64,000 nt of DNA from Haloarcula limicola (GTDB lineage Archaea > Halobacteriota > Halobacteria > Halobacteriales > Haloarculaceae). The stretch covers positions 302,982 to 366,981 of the forward strand of contig NZ_WRXM01000002.1 in NCBI RefSeq assembly GCF_010119205.1, read 5' to 3'. This document shows, piece after piece, positions 15,906 through 22,706 of the stretch (position 1 is its first letter; each line of letters opens with the position of its first letter). The position numbers were made by a program, and so were the translations under genes. The notes beneath the pieces were generated by a model. The model was given only the letters and a program-made list of their open reading frames with translations, had not been told where the DNA came from and searched no databases.

Positions 15906-16997
15906 ATGACAGCGCTGTTCTCTCCGCTCGACCTCCGAGAGACGACGATACCGAATCGGATCATGGTCTCGCCGATGTGCCAGTACTCCTGTGAGGACCG
16001 CGACGGCCTCGCCACGGCGTGGCACCGCACCCACCTCGGGTCGCGGGCCGTCGGCGGCGCGGGTCTCGTGATGGCCGAAGCCACCGCCGTCGAACCGCGG
16101 GGCCGAATCACCCCGGAGGACCTCGGCATCTGGAGCGACGAGCACGCGGCGGCGCTCGAACCCATCGCCGAGTTCGTCCGCGAGCAGGGCTCCGTGCCCG
16201 CCATCCAACTGGCTCACGCCGGCCGAAAGGCCTCGACGAGCCGTCCGTGGGAGGGCCACGACCCGCTCGGCCCCGACGAGGGCGGCTGGGACGTCGTCGC
16301 CCCCAGCGACGACCCCTGGCCCTACGAGGGCGGCGAGGCCCCGACGACGGAGAAACTCGACCAAGACGGTATCGAGTCGGTGATCGACTCGTTCCGCGCG
16401 GCCGCCGAACGCGCCCTCGACGCCGGTTTCGAGGTCGCGGAGGTCCACGCCGCCCACGGCTACCTCCTCCACGAGTTCTGCTCGCCCGTGACCAACCACC
16501 GCGAGGACGACTACGGCGGCGACTTCGAGGGCCGGACCCGCCTCGCCCGCGAGGTCACCGCCGCCATCCGGGACGTGTGGCCCGACGATAAGCCGGTATT
16601 CGTCCGCATCTCCGCGACGGACTGGCTCCCCGACCGCGAGTCGTGGACCGTCGAGGACTCGGTTCGACTGGCCGACGACCTCCACGAGGTCGGCGCGGAC
16701 CTCATCGACGTCAGCGGCGGGGCCATCACCCCCGACTCCACGCCGCCCTACGCCGGCCCGAACTACCAGCTCGAATACGCCGAGCAGATCCGCGAGGAGA
16801 CCGATTCCGACATCGGCGTCGGCACCGTCGGCGGCATCACGACCGCCCAGCAGGCCGAGGCCATCGTCGGCAACGACCGAGCCGACCTCACCGTCGTCGG
16901 CCGCGAGCACCTGCGCGACCCGTACTTCGCGCTCCACGCCGCCGACGAGTTGGGCGCTGAGGTCGAGCCCCCGATCCAGTACCACCGCGCCTTCTAG
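15906..16997 (+). CDS. NADH:flavin oxidoreductase, old yellow enzyme family (YqjM type)
   Basis: The 363-residue protein begins LFSPLDLRETTIPNRIMVSPMCQYS, the classic OYE barrel entry with the YqjM-type cysteine (Cys24). AIQLAHAGRKAS and VHAAHGYLLHEFCSPVTNHRED carry the His residues that bind substrate carbonyls, and the phosphate loop is GTVGGITTAQQAEAIV...VVGREHLRDPYF. These FMN enzymes reduce alpha,beta-unsaturated carbonyls with NAD(P)H. The length and motifs are complete. It stands alone upstream of the palindromic element. Confidence 0.92.
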   Translation: MTALFSPLDLRETTIPNRIMVSPMCQYSCEDRDGLATAWHRTHLGSRAVGGAGLVMAEATAVEPRGRITPEDLGIWSDEHAAALEPIAEFVREQGSVPAIQLAHAGRKASTSRPWEGHDPLGPDEGGWDVVAPSDDPWPYEGGEAPTTEKLDQDGIESVIDSFRAAAERALDAGFEVAEVHAAHGYLLHEFCSPVTNHREDDYGGDFEGRTRLAREVTAAIRDVWPDDKPVFVRISATDWLPDRESWTVEDSVRLADDLHEVGADLIDVSGGAITPDSTPPYAGPNYQLEYAEQIREETDSDIGVGTVGGITTAQQAEAIVGNDRADLTVVGREHLRDPYFALHAADELGAEVEPPIQYHRAF

Positions 16998-17059
16998 CGC
17001 GGGTTGTCGTTCTTGGGCTCGTACGAGTCGTAAGTCGTCGAGCGAGAGGAACCGTGGAG

Positions 17060-17328
17060 AGCCAGAAAGCCCCCGCCCGAGCGCGGTCGCTGCGTGACAT
17101 ATTCTCGCTCGCGTCGCTCGCTCGAATAGAGGTCACGCAGACGACCACGTAAACGCGCTCGGGCGGCCCCTTTCAGTCCCTCCCGTGTCGGCTATCCGGC
17201 CAGCCACAGGGTGGGACTGAAAGGGGCGGCTAGCTGGACGAAGGCGGGCGACGCAAGCACTGGAACGTACGTAGTGAGTGAAGGGCACAGCGAGCCCCCC
17301 GAGTTCAGCCAGTCGGGGCTTTCTGGCT
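17060..17328. repeat. 269-bp nested inverted-repeat element (MITE-like or structured RNA)
   Basis: The 377 bp between the OYE and DUF368 genes contains a closed set of perfect inverted repeats. Outer 14-bp arms are AGCCAGAAAGCCCC (17060-17073) and GGGGCTTTCTGGCT (17315-17328). Inside, arm A is a 13-bp stem (17073-17085 with 17154-17166) extended by 8-bp TGCGTGAC/GTCACGCA (17091-17098 with 17132-17139). Arm B is a 15-bp stem, GCCCCTTTCAGTCCC (17166-17180) with its complement at 17213-17227, with further partial pairing inside. A third weaker arm lies between 17228 and 17314 (CACT/AGTG, CTGG/CCAG). Stems A and B abut at 17166. It codes for no acidic protein. Terminal repeats suggest a non-autonomous mobile element; a structured RNA is the other reading. 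Confidence 0.7.
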
Positions 17329-17374
17329 GTTCGCGTTCGAAATCGACCATCGAAAAACCAACAGCTCAAACGGC

Positions 17375-18379
17375 TCAGATAGAGTCGAGGTCGAGGTCGA
17401 CAGCGTACCAGTCCAGTACCAGGAGGAAGGCCGCACCGACGACGGCGGCACCGGCGAAGGCCAGCGCCACGTCCGTCGTGAAGCCGACCTCCGCGCTCAC
17501 TTCCTGTACGGGGGCTCGGAGCGCGCCGACGACGAGGCCGACGAGGAAGGCCATCGTCGCGCGGCGGTTGCGGTCGAGTGCCCGGCGGACCACACGCGAG
17601 ATCGTGAACAGGCCGACGAGGCCGCCGACCATGAACGTCCCGACGACGGTCCCGTTCTCGATCACCGGCGCGAGCGGACCGCCGGTGACCGTAGCGAGCA
17701 GCGAGTCGATAAAGGCGCTGAGCGTGTCGGACATCCGGGTGTACTGGCCCAGAATGACCAGCAGGAGCGACCCGGAGATGCCGGGGAGGATCATCGCGCT
17801 GACGCCGATCGCGCCGGCGACGAAGATCAGGAGCAGGCCGCCACCCTCCAGGAACTCGACGGGACCGGCCAGTAGGAAGGCGAGGACGACGCCGACGACG
17901 CCCGAGACGGCCTGAAAGGCGCTTTCGAGCGAGAGCTCGCGCAGCAGGATGACCGCGGAGATGGCGATGAGGCCGAAGAAGAAGCCGAACAGCAGCGTCG
18001 GGACCGATTCGCTGGCGATGTGGACGATACGCGTGACGAGGATGACGGCGGTGAAGACGCCGACGGCCAGCGCGAGGCCGAACCAGCCGTCGATCTCCTC
18101 CCAGATGGCCAGCGCCCTGCGGACGGAGACGCCGCCGTCGACCGGCAGCAGGGCCGCGAGGAAGTCGACGATTCGCTCGGGCGTGATGGCCGTGATCATG
18201 GCGATGAGCCGGCCGTAGATGCCCGCGATGAGGGCGATGGTCCCGCCGGAGACGCCCGGGACGGCGTCGGCGCTGCCCATGCAGATGCCGATGAGGAACG
18301 TGCGGGCCCACTCGCGCAGCGGGGGGACGGAACCACGGAGCGTCGGCAGCTCCTCGGTCGTCTGGTCGGCGGTCGTCAT
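17375..18379 (-). CDS. DUF368 family polyprenyl-phosphate transporter (PopT-like)
   Basis: This 334-residue membrane protein has about ten helices and the paired re-entrant motifs of DUF368: GSADAVPGVSGGTIALI near residue 36 and SAMILPGISGSLLLVILG in the second half. In bacteria DUF368 proteins (PopT) were shown to recycle undecaprenyl phosphate across the membrane. In an archaeon the likely cargo is dolichyl phosphate, used for N-glycosylation and the S-layer. That archaeal role is inference. The Tat-free, acidic N-terminus should be cytoplasmic. The gene ends 47 bp from the palindromic element. Confidence 0.85.
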   Translation of the reverse strand: MTTADQTTEELPTLRGSVPPLREWARTFLIGICMGSADAVPGVSGGTIALIAGIYGRLIAMITAITPERIVDFLAALLPVDGGVSVRRALAIWEEIDGWFGLALAVGVFTAVILVTRIVHIASESVPTLLFGFFFGLIAISAVILLRELSLESAFQAVSGVVGVVLAFLLAGPVEFLEGGGLLLIFVAGAIGVSAMILPGISGSLLLVILGQYTRMSDTLSAFIDSLLATVTGGPLAPVIENGTVVGTFMVGGLVGLFTISRVVRRALDRNRRATMAFLVGLVVGALRAPVQEVSAEVGFTTDVALAFAGAAVVGAAFLLVLDWYAVDLDLDSI

Positions 18380-18481
18380 TGTCCCCTCGTACCGCCAACG
18401 CGGTGAAAGCCCTTGTGGAGTCCACCGAGTCGGAGAGAAACGCGCTTGTCGGCGACTGGCCGTCTCGACGTCCCGGCCCCG

Positions 18482-18727
18482 TCAGGCCGCGCTCTCGACG
18501 GTGAGGACGCCGTTGTTCACCGTGACGTCCCCGTCGTCGTCGGGAAGCGGCACGTCGAACTCCGTCCGCCGCCCGGGGGCGTCGACGGCGACGATCGCCG
18601 TGTCGCCGACTATCTCGACGGTCACGGCGTCGCTCGCCGCGGGACCGAAGTCGACCGCGACCGTCCACTGGTCTCCGTGTTCGGAACGCGAGACGTGTAG
18701 TTCGTCGGCGTCTGAGGTAGTGTTCAT
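18482..18727 (-). CDS. Small Hsp20/alpha-crystallin-fold protein
   Basis: The 81-residue protein is almost all beta strand: WTVAVDFGPAASDAVTVEIVGDTAIVAVDAPGRRTEFDVPLP then GDVTVNNGVLTVE. The closing strand pattern (xxNGVLTVxxP-like) is that of Hsp20 family domains, though the protein is shorter than a full small heat-shock protein and lacks the C-terminal I-x-I anchor. It may be a monomeric relative rather than an oligomeric chaperone. It lies 102 bp upstream of the DUF368 gene on the same strand; no functional link is evident. Confidence 0.65.
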   Translation of the reverse strand: MNTTSDADELHVSRSEHGDQWTVAVDFGPAASDAVTVEIVGDTAIVAVDAPGRRTEFDVPLPDDDGDVTVNNGVLTVESAA

Positions 18728-18854
18728 CGGGCGACCGTGTGTAGGTGCTACACACGGATAGGTGGACGGCTGGCATGTGCCAAAGTCGGAGGCGACCGCC
18801 GGTTCAGACCCCCGTAATACCGGCGAAAAACAGGTCTTCGAGTGGTGAGACGGG

Positions 18855-19055
18855 TCACCGGTTCGAGGCGAGACGAGCGCGTCGGCGTTCGAACTCCTCG
18901 TCGTCGATCTCGCCGCGTGCGTACTGCTCGCGGAGGGCGGCGAGCGCGCCGTCCTCGGTCGGTCTCTCGACCTGTGAACCGGCGAACAGCCGGTACAGCA
19001 CGGCGATGGAAAGCCCGACGACGAGCGCCGGCCAGAGTATCTCCGAAGGGGGCAC
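18855..19055 (-). CDS. SHOCT-domain membrane protein, possibly frameshifted upstream
   Basis: The 66-residue product has one membrane helix (ILWPALVVGLSIAVLYRLF) and a C-terminal SHOCT motif (ALAALREQYARGEIDDEEFERRRARL), a short helical oligomerisation module common in haloarchaeal membrane proteins. The GTG start at 19055 omits the second helix many relatives have. Another frame immediately upstream starts with ATG at 19161 and encodes a hydrophobic helix (SLALVVLGALALAITAG). It would join this gene if one frameshift is assumed near 19080. Either the 66-residue form is the true gene or it is the tail of a broken two-helix gene. Confidence 0.6.
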   Translation of the reverse strand: MPPSEILWPALVVGLSIAVLYRLFAGSQVERPTEDGALAALREQYARGEIDDEEFERRRARLASNR

Positions 19056-19190
19056 GGTCGCCCGCGTTAGGACAACTTCCGGCGGTGATCGCCAGCGCGA
19101 GCGCTCCGAGGACGACGAGCGCCAGAGAACGGGTTCCGCGAGTTCGAAGTGGATTTTGCATGGTTCGTCTCCGTGTGCAAATCGGCGTGG

Positions 19191-19757
19191 TCAGCCGAGG
19201 ACGTATTCGAGGACGGGGAAGCGCTCGACGAGCGCCGCACCGCCGATCTCGTACTGTTCGATGTACGCGTCGAGCCCGAGGATGCGGCCGGCACCGAACG
19301 CCGCGACCGCGAGGAACACGAGCATGTATGCGAAGTCGCCGTTGATGAGGCCGTGGGCGATGTCCCAGTTCCCGAAGTAGAACATGAGCATCATCAGCGC
19401 GCCGAAGAACGCCGCGAGGCGGACGACAGCGCCGACGAGGAGCCCGAGACCGATGAGGAGTTCACCCCACGGGACGGCGACGTTGGCGAACTCGACGAAC
19501 CACGGCGTCGAACCCATCCACGCGAACAGGCCGGCCAGCGGGTTGCCGTTGGTCGCCGCGACGTTCGCCAGGTAGCCGCCGGCCGAGAACGGCTCTGCGG
19601 CCGCGATCTTCGTGAAGCCGGAGTACGCGAACGCGTAGCCCATCATGAGTCTGAGCGCGAGGACGAACCACGCGCTGAGGCTGTGGACGCGGCCGCCGAC
19701 GGTGAGTCCGCCGACCTTGCTCTCGAGTTGGTTGACGCCGGTGTTGATAGTAGACAT
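19191..19757 (-). CDS. DoxX-family membrane protein
   Basis: The 188-residue protein has four membrane helices with the DoxX pattern: FVLALRLMMGYAFAYSGFTKI early, then PWGELLIGLGLLVGAVVRLAAFFGALMMLMF and a final FAYMLVFLAVAAFGAGRILGLD. DoxX relatives include the small subunit of thiosulfate:quinone oxidoreductase and stress-linked quinone-interacting proteins; the exact role here is unknown. Start 19757 (MSTINTGVNQ) is chosen because it sits at the proper distance from a TATA-like TTATATG (about 19799-19805). A perfect 8-bp inverted repeat overlaps the start, and an HTH regulator is divergent. Confidence 0.85.
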   Translation of the reverse strand: MSTINTGVNQLESKVGGLTVGGRVHSLSAWFVLALRLMMGYAFAYSGFTKIAAAEPFSAGGYLANVAATNGNPLAGLFAWMGSTPWFVEFANVAVPWGELLIGLGLLVGAVVRLAAFFGALMMLMFYFGNWDIAHGLINGDFAYMLVFLAVAAFGAGRILGLDAYIEQYEIGGAALVERFPVLEYVLG

Positions 19758-19781
19758 ATTCAGTTCACCTTCGACTGAATA
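19757..19781. promoter_or_regulatory. Perfect 8-bp inverted repeat at doxX transcription start, candidate operator
   Basis: TATTCAGT (19757-19764) and ACTGAATA (19774-19781) are exact complements around 9 bases. The site lies between the doxX TATA-like box (about 19799-19805) and its start codon, where a bound repressor would block initiation. The divergent HTH gene at 19871 is the obvious candidate regulator. Confidence 0.55.
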
Positions 19782-19870
19782 GAGGGGAACAGACAGCATA
19801 TAACCGTGAGCCGGTGTTCCGAGTCGGAAAATCGGGTGGCTATTTGGCCCTCCCCCCGGACTAGCGGCGT

Positions 19871-20221
19871 GTGACTGCGGAGCCGAGCCCACCGGACCTC
19901 TTCGCGACGCTCGACGACGACTACGCCCGCGATATCCTCGTGGCGACGAAGGCGGAGCGACTGTCCGCGAAGGAACTCAGCGAGGAGTGCGAGATGTCCC
20001 GGCCGACGGTCTCCCGGCGCGTCAACGCCCTCGTCGAACAGGGACTTCTCGAAGAGTACACCCACGTCGACCCCGGAGGCCGCCACTACCGGGAGTACGA
20101 GGCACGCCTCGAACGCGTCGAAGTGCTCCTCCGAGCGGAGGGGTTCGACGTCCGGATCGACCGACGACCCGACCCCGCCGACCGACTCACGTCTATCTTC
20201 CAGGACATGCGGAGCGACTGA
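19871..20221 (+). CDS. Winged-helix transcription regulator
   Basis: This 116-residue protein starts with GTG. It has an ArsR-like winged helix: LFATLDDDYARDILVATKAERLSAKELSEECEMSRPTVSRRVNALVEQGLLEEYTHVD, with recognition helix RPTVSRRVN and a wing with GGRHYREYEARL. The tail (LLRAEGFDVRIDRRPDP) may bind a ligand or form the dimer. It is divergent from doxX and followed after 2 bp by a small membrane gene. I recall this HTH plus membrane-partner pair as recurrent in haloarchaea. It probably controls doxX through the inverted repeat at 19757-19781 and may respond to its membrane partner; that is inference. Confidence 0.8.
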   Translation: MTAEPSPPDLFATLDDDYARDILVATKAERLSAKELSEECEMSRPTVSRRVNALVEQGLLEEYTHVDPGGRHYREYEARLERVEVLLRAEGFDVRIDRRPDPADRLTSIFQDMRSD

Positions 20222-20223
20222 TA

Positions 20224-20499
20224 ATGGAGCACACGCTGTTCGTCATCGCGAAGTTGTTCACGACCGCGCTGGCGCTGGTCATCGCGTATCAGGCGTACCG
20301 CGGCTACCGGCGAAACGGAGCGCAGTTGCTGCGCTACGTCGGCCTCGGGTTCGGACTGATCGGCCTCAGCGGCCTCCTGGAGGGCGTACTGTTCGAGGTG
20401 TTTCGCGTCACCATCTTCGAGTCGGGATTCGTCGCCGCGGTGGTCGCCGCGCTGGGGATGATATCCATCCTCTACGCGCTCTACGCGCCGAGCCCCTGA
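20224..20499 (+). CDS. Small three-helix membrane protein paired with HTH regulator (DUF7521-like)
   Basis: The 91-residue protein has three membrane helices: LFVIAKLFTTALALVIAYQAY, LLRYVGLGFGLIGLSGLL and FVAAVVAALGMISILYALY. It begins two bases after the HTH gene stop, so the two are co-transcribed. The AYQAYRGYRRNGAQLL loop between helices 1 and 2 is the recurring feature I associate with DUF7521. It may be a membrane sensor or anchor for the HTH regulator, but nothing in the sequence proves this. Confidence 0.7.
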   Translation: MEHTLFVIAKLFTTALALVIAYQAYRGYRRNGAQLLRYVGLGFGLIGLSGLLEGVLFEVFRVTIFESGFVAAVVAALGMISILYALYAPSP

Positions 20500-20573
20500 G
20501 CAGTCGAGGCGGAGCGTCGGCGGTTCGGCCGCCCCGGCCGTCGTCGTCGATGACACCGTCTGCCGTCGATGCC

Positions 20574-21890
20574 CTACGTCTGCGGGCCGAGGTAGCCCCA
20601 CGCCAGTAACCGGTCGCCGTCGCCGTCGAGCCAGCGCTCGCCGATGTCGTCGCGGTAGTACATGTTCGGCATCACGATGTCGTCGATCCGACCGTAGGCC
20701 TGTTCCCGCGCGGCCTGCATCGTCTCGCCTTTCCCCGTCACGACGAGTGGCATCCCGTTCTCCCCGGCGGCGCGCCACTGACCGTCGACGTTCTTCGCGT
20801 CCTCTAAGTGAATCCCCTCGCGGCTCTCGGTCCGGAAGACGACGGCGGCGTTGCGCGAACTCTCGTCGTAGGTCTTCCCGTCGTCGAACGGGAAGGGTGG
20901 CAGGACGACGCGGACGCCGATCTGGTAACCGTTGTGTACGTCGAGCTCGGGGCCGTTTCCGTGAGCCAGGTCGTAGAAGAACTGGCCGGTCGGCGATTCG
21001 AAGGACTCCTCTTGGAGCGCGATCGTCGGATAGCCGAACCGCGGGGTGAACTCCAGCGGGTAGATGCCGGTCTCGTTCACGATACAGTTGATGTCGATGC
21101 TGCCGACGTAGCCCTCCTCGGCGAGCCAGCCTTCGAGCTTCCCGAACGTCTCCTCGAACAGCATATTCCGCCCGCCCCAGAACATCGATGTCCCCATCTC
21201 ACCCGTCGACGGCCCGATGTTCCCCGGGAACAATTTCTTGTGCTCGAAGTTGAAGTTGACCTGGTCGACGAACTCCTCGCCGTCGAAGAACCCGCAGATG
21301 GCGATCTCCACGCCCTCGACCTTCCGCTGGAGTTGGAACCCCTTCATGCGGTGGCCCCACGCCTTCTTGTAGGCGCGAAGGACGTCCACCACGTCGCTGC
21401 CGTCGTCCTCGTCGCCGACGTAGAGCAGGCGTTTGACGTTCTGGACCTCGCCCAGCGGCTTGATCACGTACGGGGCGGGGTTCTCTCGGACGTGCTGGAT
21501 GCCGGCGTCGAAATCCTCGAAGACGTGGTGTTCGACGGTGTTCACGCCGTGGTCTTCGAGGACCTCCATCGCGTACTCCCGGTCCTCTTCGAGCCGGTCG
21601 GTGCTGGGCGTGCCGCCGACGACCGCTTTCCCTCGCTCGCGGAGTTCCTGTGCGAGCGCACCGGTACCGATGTCCGAGCCGACCCAGATGTCGTCGAAGA
21701 CGATCACGTCGGCCCACTCGACCTCTGCCTCCCAGTCGTCCGTCTTGGGCACGAATCCGTCGCCGATTTCTTTGTCCGATTCGGCTTCGATGTAGTACTT
21801 CACGTCGTGGCCCTCGCGGTGAACCTGCCACGCGAGGTCGGTTATCAGCGCGGCGTCGGCCGAGACGAAGAGGAAGCGCTTCGAGTCCAT
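20574..21890 (-). CDS. ATP-grasp protein related to phosphoribosylamine-glycine ligase
   Basis: The 438-residue protein has the ATP-grasp layout. A Rossmann-like N-terminus (RFLFVSADAALITDLAWQVHREGHDVKYY) is followed by the ATP-binding core (PYVIKPLGEVQNVKRLLYVG and GFQLQRKVEGVEIAICGFFDGEEF) and a catalytic loop, YVGSIDINCIVNETGIYPLEFTPRFGYP. It resembles GARS/PurD but is divergent in the N-terminal and glycine-handling regions, so the substrate may differ from phosphoribosylamine. There are no other pur genes nearby. It converges with the small membrane protein gene. Confidence 0.75.
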   Translation of the reverse strand: MDSKRFLFVSADAALITDLAWQVHREGHDVKYYIEAESDKEIGDGFVPKTDDWEAEVEWADVIVFDDIWVGSDIGTGALAQELRERGKAVVGGTPSTDRLEEDREYAMEVLEDHGVNTVEHHVFEDFDAGIQHVRENPAPYVIKPLGEVQNVKRLLYVGDEDDGSDVVDVLRAYKKAWGHRMKGFQLQRKVEGVEIAICGFFDGEEFVDQVNFNFEHKKLFPGNIGPSTGEMGTSMFWGGRNMLFEETFGKLEGWLAEEGYVGSIDINCIVNETGIYPLEFTPRFGYPTIALQEESFESPTGQFFYDLAHGNGPELDVHNGYQIGVRVVLPPFPFDDGKTYDESSRNAAVVFRTESREGIHLEDAKNVDGQWRAAGENGMPLVVTGKGETMQAAREQAYGRIDDIVMPNMYYRDDIGERWLDGDGDRLLAWGYLGPQT

Positions 21891-22139
21891 AGCTTCGTTT
21901 CACGCAGCGAGGACTTGAGTGTGACTTCCCGTCCGGCGTCGAGCGGTAGCTCGCTGTTTTGCCGGTAGCTGAGTCACACGCGCTCTGTGAGCGGCGGCGG
22001 GACACCCGCTTCGAGACGCCGCGGACCGCGACGAGAGCGTATCAAACGACGAGTACGGTCGTGAGGCCGAGCCGCCATCACCGCTGGTCGCCGCGCTCGC
22101 CGTCTGGGACAGGCGCAGCGTTATCCCGGACGCGAACCG

Positions 22140-22145
22140 TTTTAT
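22140..22145 (+). promoter_or_regulatory. TATA-like box for the gene at 22169
   Basis: TTTTAT at 22140-22145 is 24-29 bp before the ATG at 22169, matching a leaderless haloarchaeal start. The rest of the 278 bp between this gene and the divergent ATP-grasp gene shows no other recognised site. Confidence 0.45.
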
Positions 22146-22168
22146 CCCTCTTGGGAGAACCGCCGACT

Positions 22169-22441
22169 ATGACGCGCGAAGAACTCGCGACAGCCAGCGA
22201 CCTGCTCGAATCGGCGGCGGAGGAGACCGACAGCGACGACGCCGGCGACCGTCTCTCGGAGCTCGCCGACCAGCTGGAACACCTCTCGACGGCCGACCGC
22301 GGTCCCGACCACGGCCGTCTCGCCCGCATCCAGTCGTCGCTCGACGAGATCGCCAGCGGGGACGGCGAAGACGTTTCGGAGACGCTCGACGACGCCGACG
22401 AGAAGATCAACGAGTACCGCTCGGACCTCGAAGGCGTCTGA
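22169..22441 (+). CDS. Conserved haloarchaeal acidic helical protein (DUF7553-like)
   Basis: A 90-residue, strongly acidic, all-helical protein (REELATASDLLESAAEETDSDDAGDRLSELADQLEHLS, then DHGRLARIQSSLDEIASGDGEDVSETLDDADEKI). The two amphipathic helices with regularly spaced leucines suggest a helical hairpin or bundle. I recall this as a common small haloarchaeal family of unknown role. The start is fixed by the TATA-like box 24-29 bp upstream. A CTTTTTC run near 22520 may end the message. Confidence 0.65.
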   Translation: MTREELATASDLLESAAEETDSDDAGDRLSELADQLEHLSTADRGPDHGRLARIQSSLDEIASGDGEDVSETLDDADEKINEYRSDLEGV

Positions 22442-22477
22442 GGCGACGCGGTCCGATCTGCGACTATTCTGCCGTCT

Positions 22478-22509
22478 CGACCAGTTTCTCGGCCAGCATC
22501 GGGACGAAC
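22478..22509. repeat. 32-bp direct repeat, left copy (displaced 3' end of the TIGR00300 gene)
   Basis: These 32 bases recur exactly at 22721-22752, inside the 3' end of the neighbouring gene. Read on the minus strand, this copy still encodes FVPMLAEKLV and continues ETAE to a stop. It is therefore an alternative tail of the same protein left behind outside the gene. Confidence 0.85.
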
Positions 22510-22577
22510 CTGCGCGATCCACCTTTTTCGTCCTCGGGTGCGCTTCGTGCCTTCAGCCCGCGACCCGCTCTCTGCTC

Positions 22578-22627
22578 ACGGGCGCTTCGCGCCCGTTCGC
22601 ATGGTCAGCGGGACCTTCGGTCCCGCT
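22578..22627. repeat. Pair of perfect hairpins with TTC loops
   Basis: ACGGGCGC-TTC-GCGCCCGT (22578-22596) and AGCGGGACC-TTC-GGTCCCGCT (22607-22627) are perfect stems of 8 and 9 bp, each with the same three-base loop. They lie in the 211 bp between the two copies of a 32-bp direct repeat. Haloarchaeal extragenic palindromes of this general form are familiar to me. A related GGA/GAA-loop pair is inside the YedK gene. Confidence 0.7.
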
Positions 22628-22706
22628 CGACTCGAAAAACGTGGGCGAAAAAGGCCGCTCGCTGACTCACGGTGCTCCGAACCGTTCGTCGCTCGCGGTC
22701 GGTGTG

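Noticed and set aside
17166-17227. CRISPR-like repeat (GGGTGGGACTGAAAG resembles the end of haloarchaeal CRISPR repeats)
   Set aside because: There is only one forward and one inverted copy, no regularly spaced array, and no cas gene in the window. Inverted-repeat structure explains it better.
21959-22168. Upstream extension of the 90-residue gene at 22169
   Set aside because: Residues added are basic and serine/threonine-rich, and a TATA-like box lies within them 24-29 bp before the ATG at 22169, so the shorter start is right.
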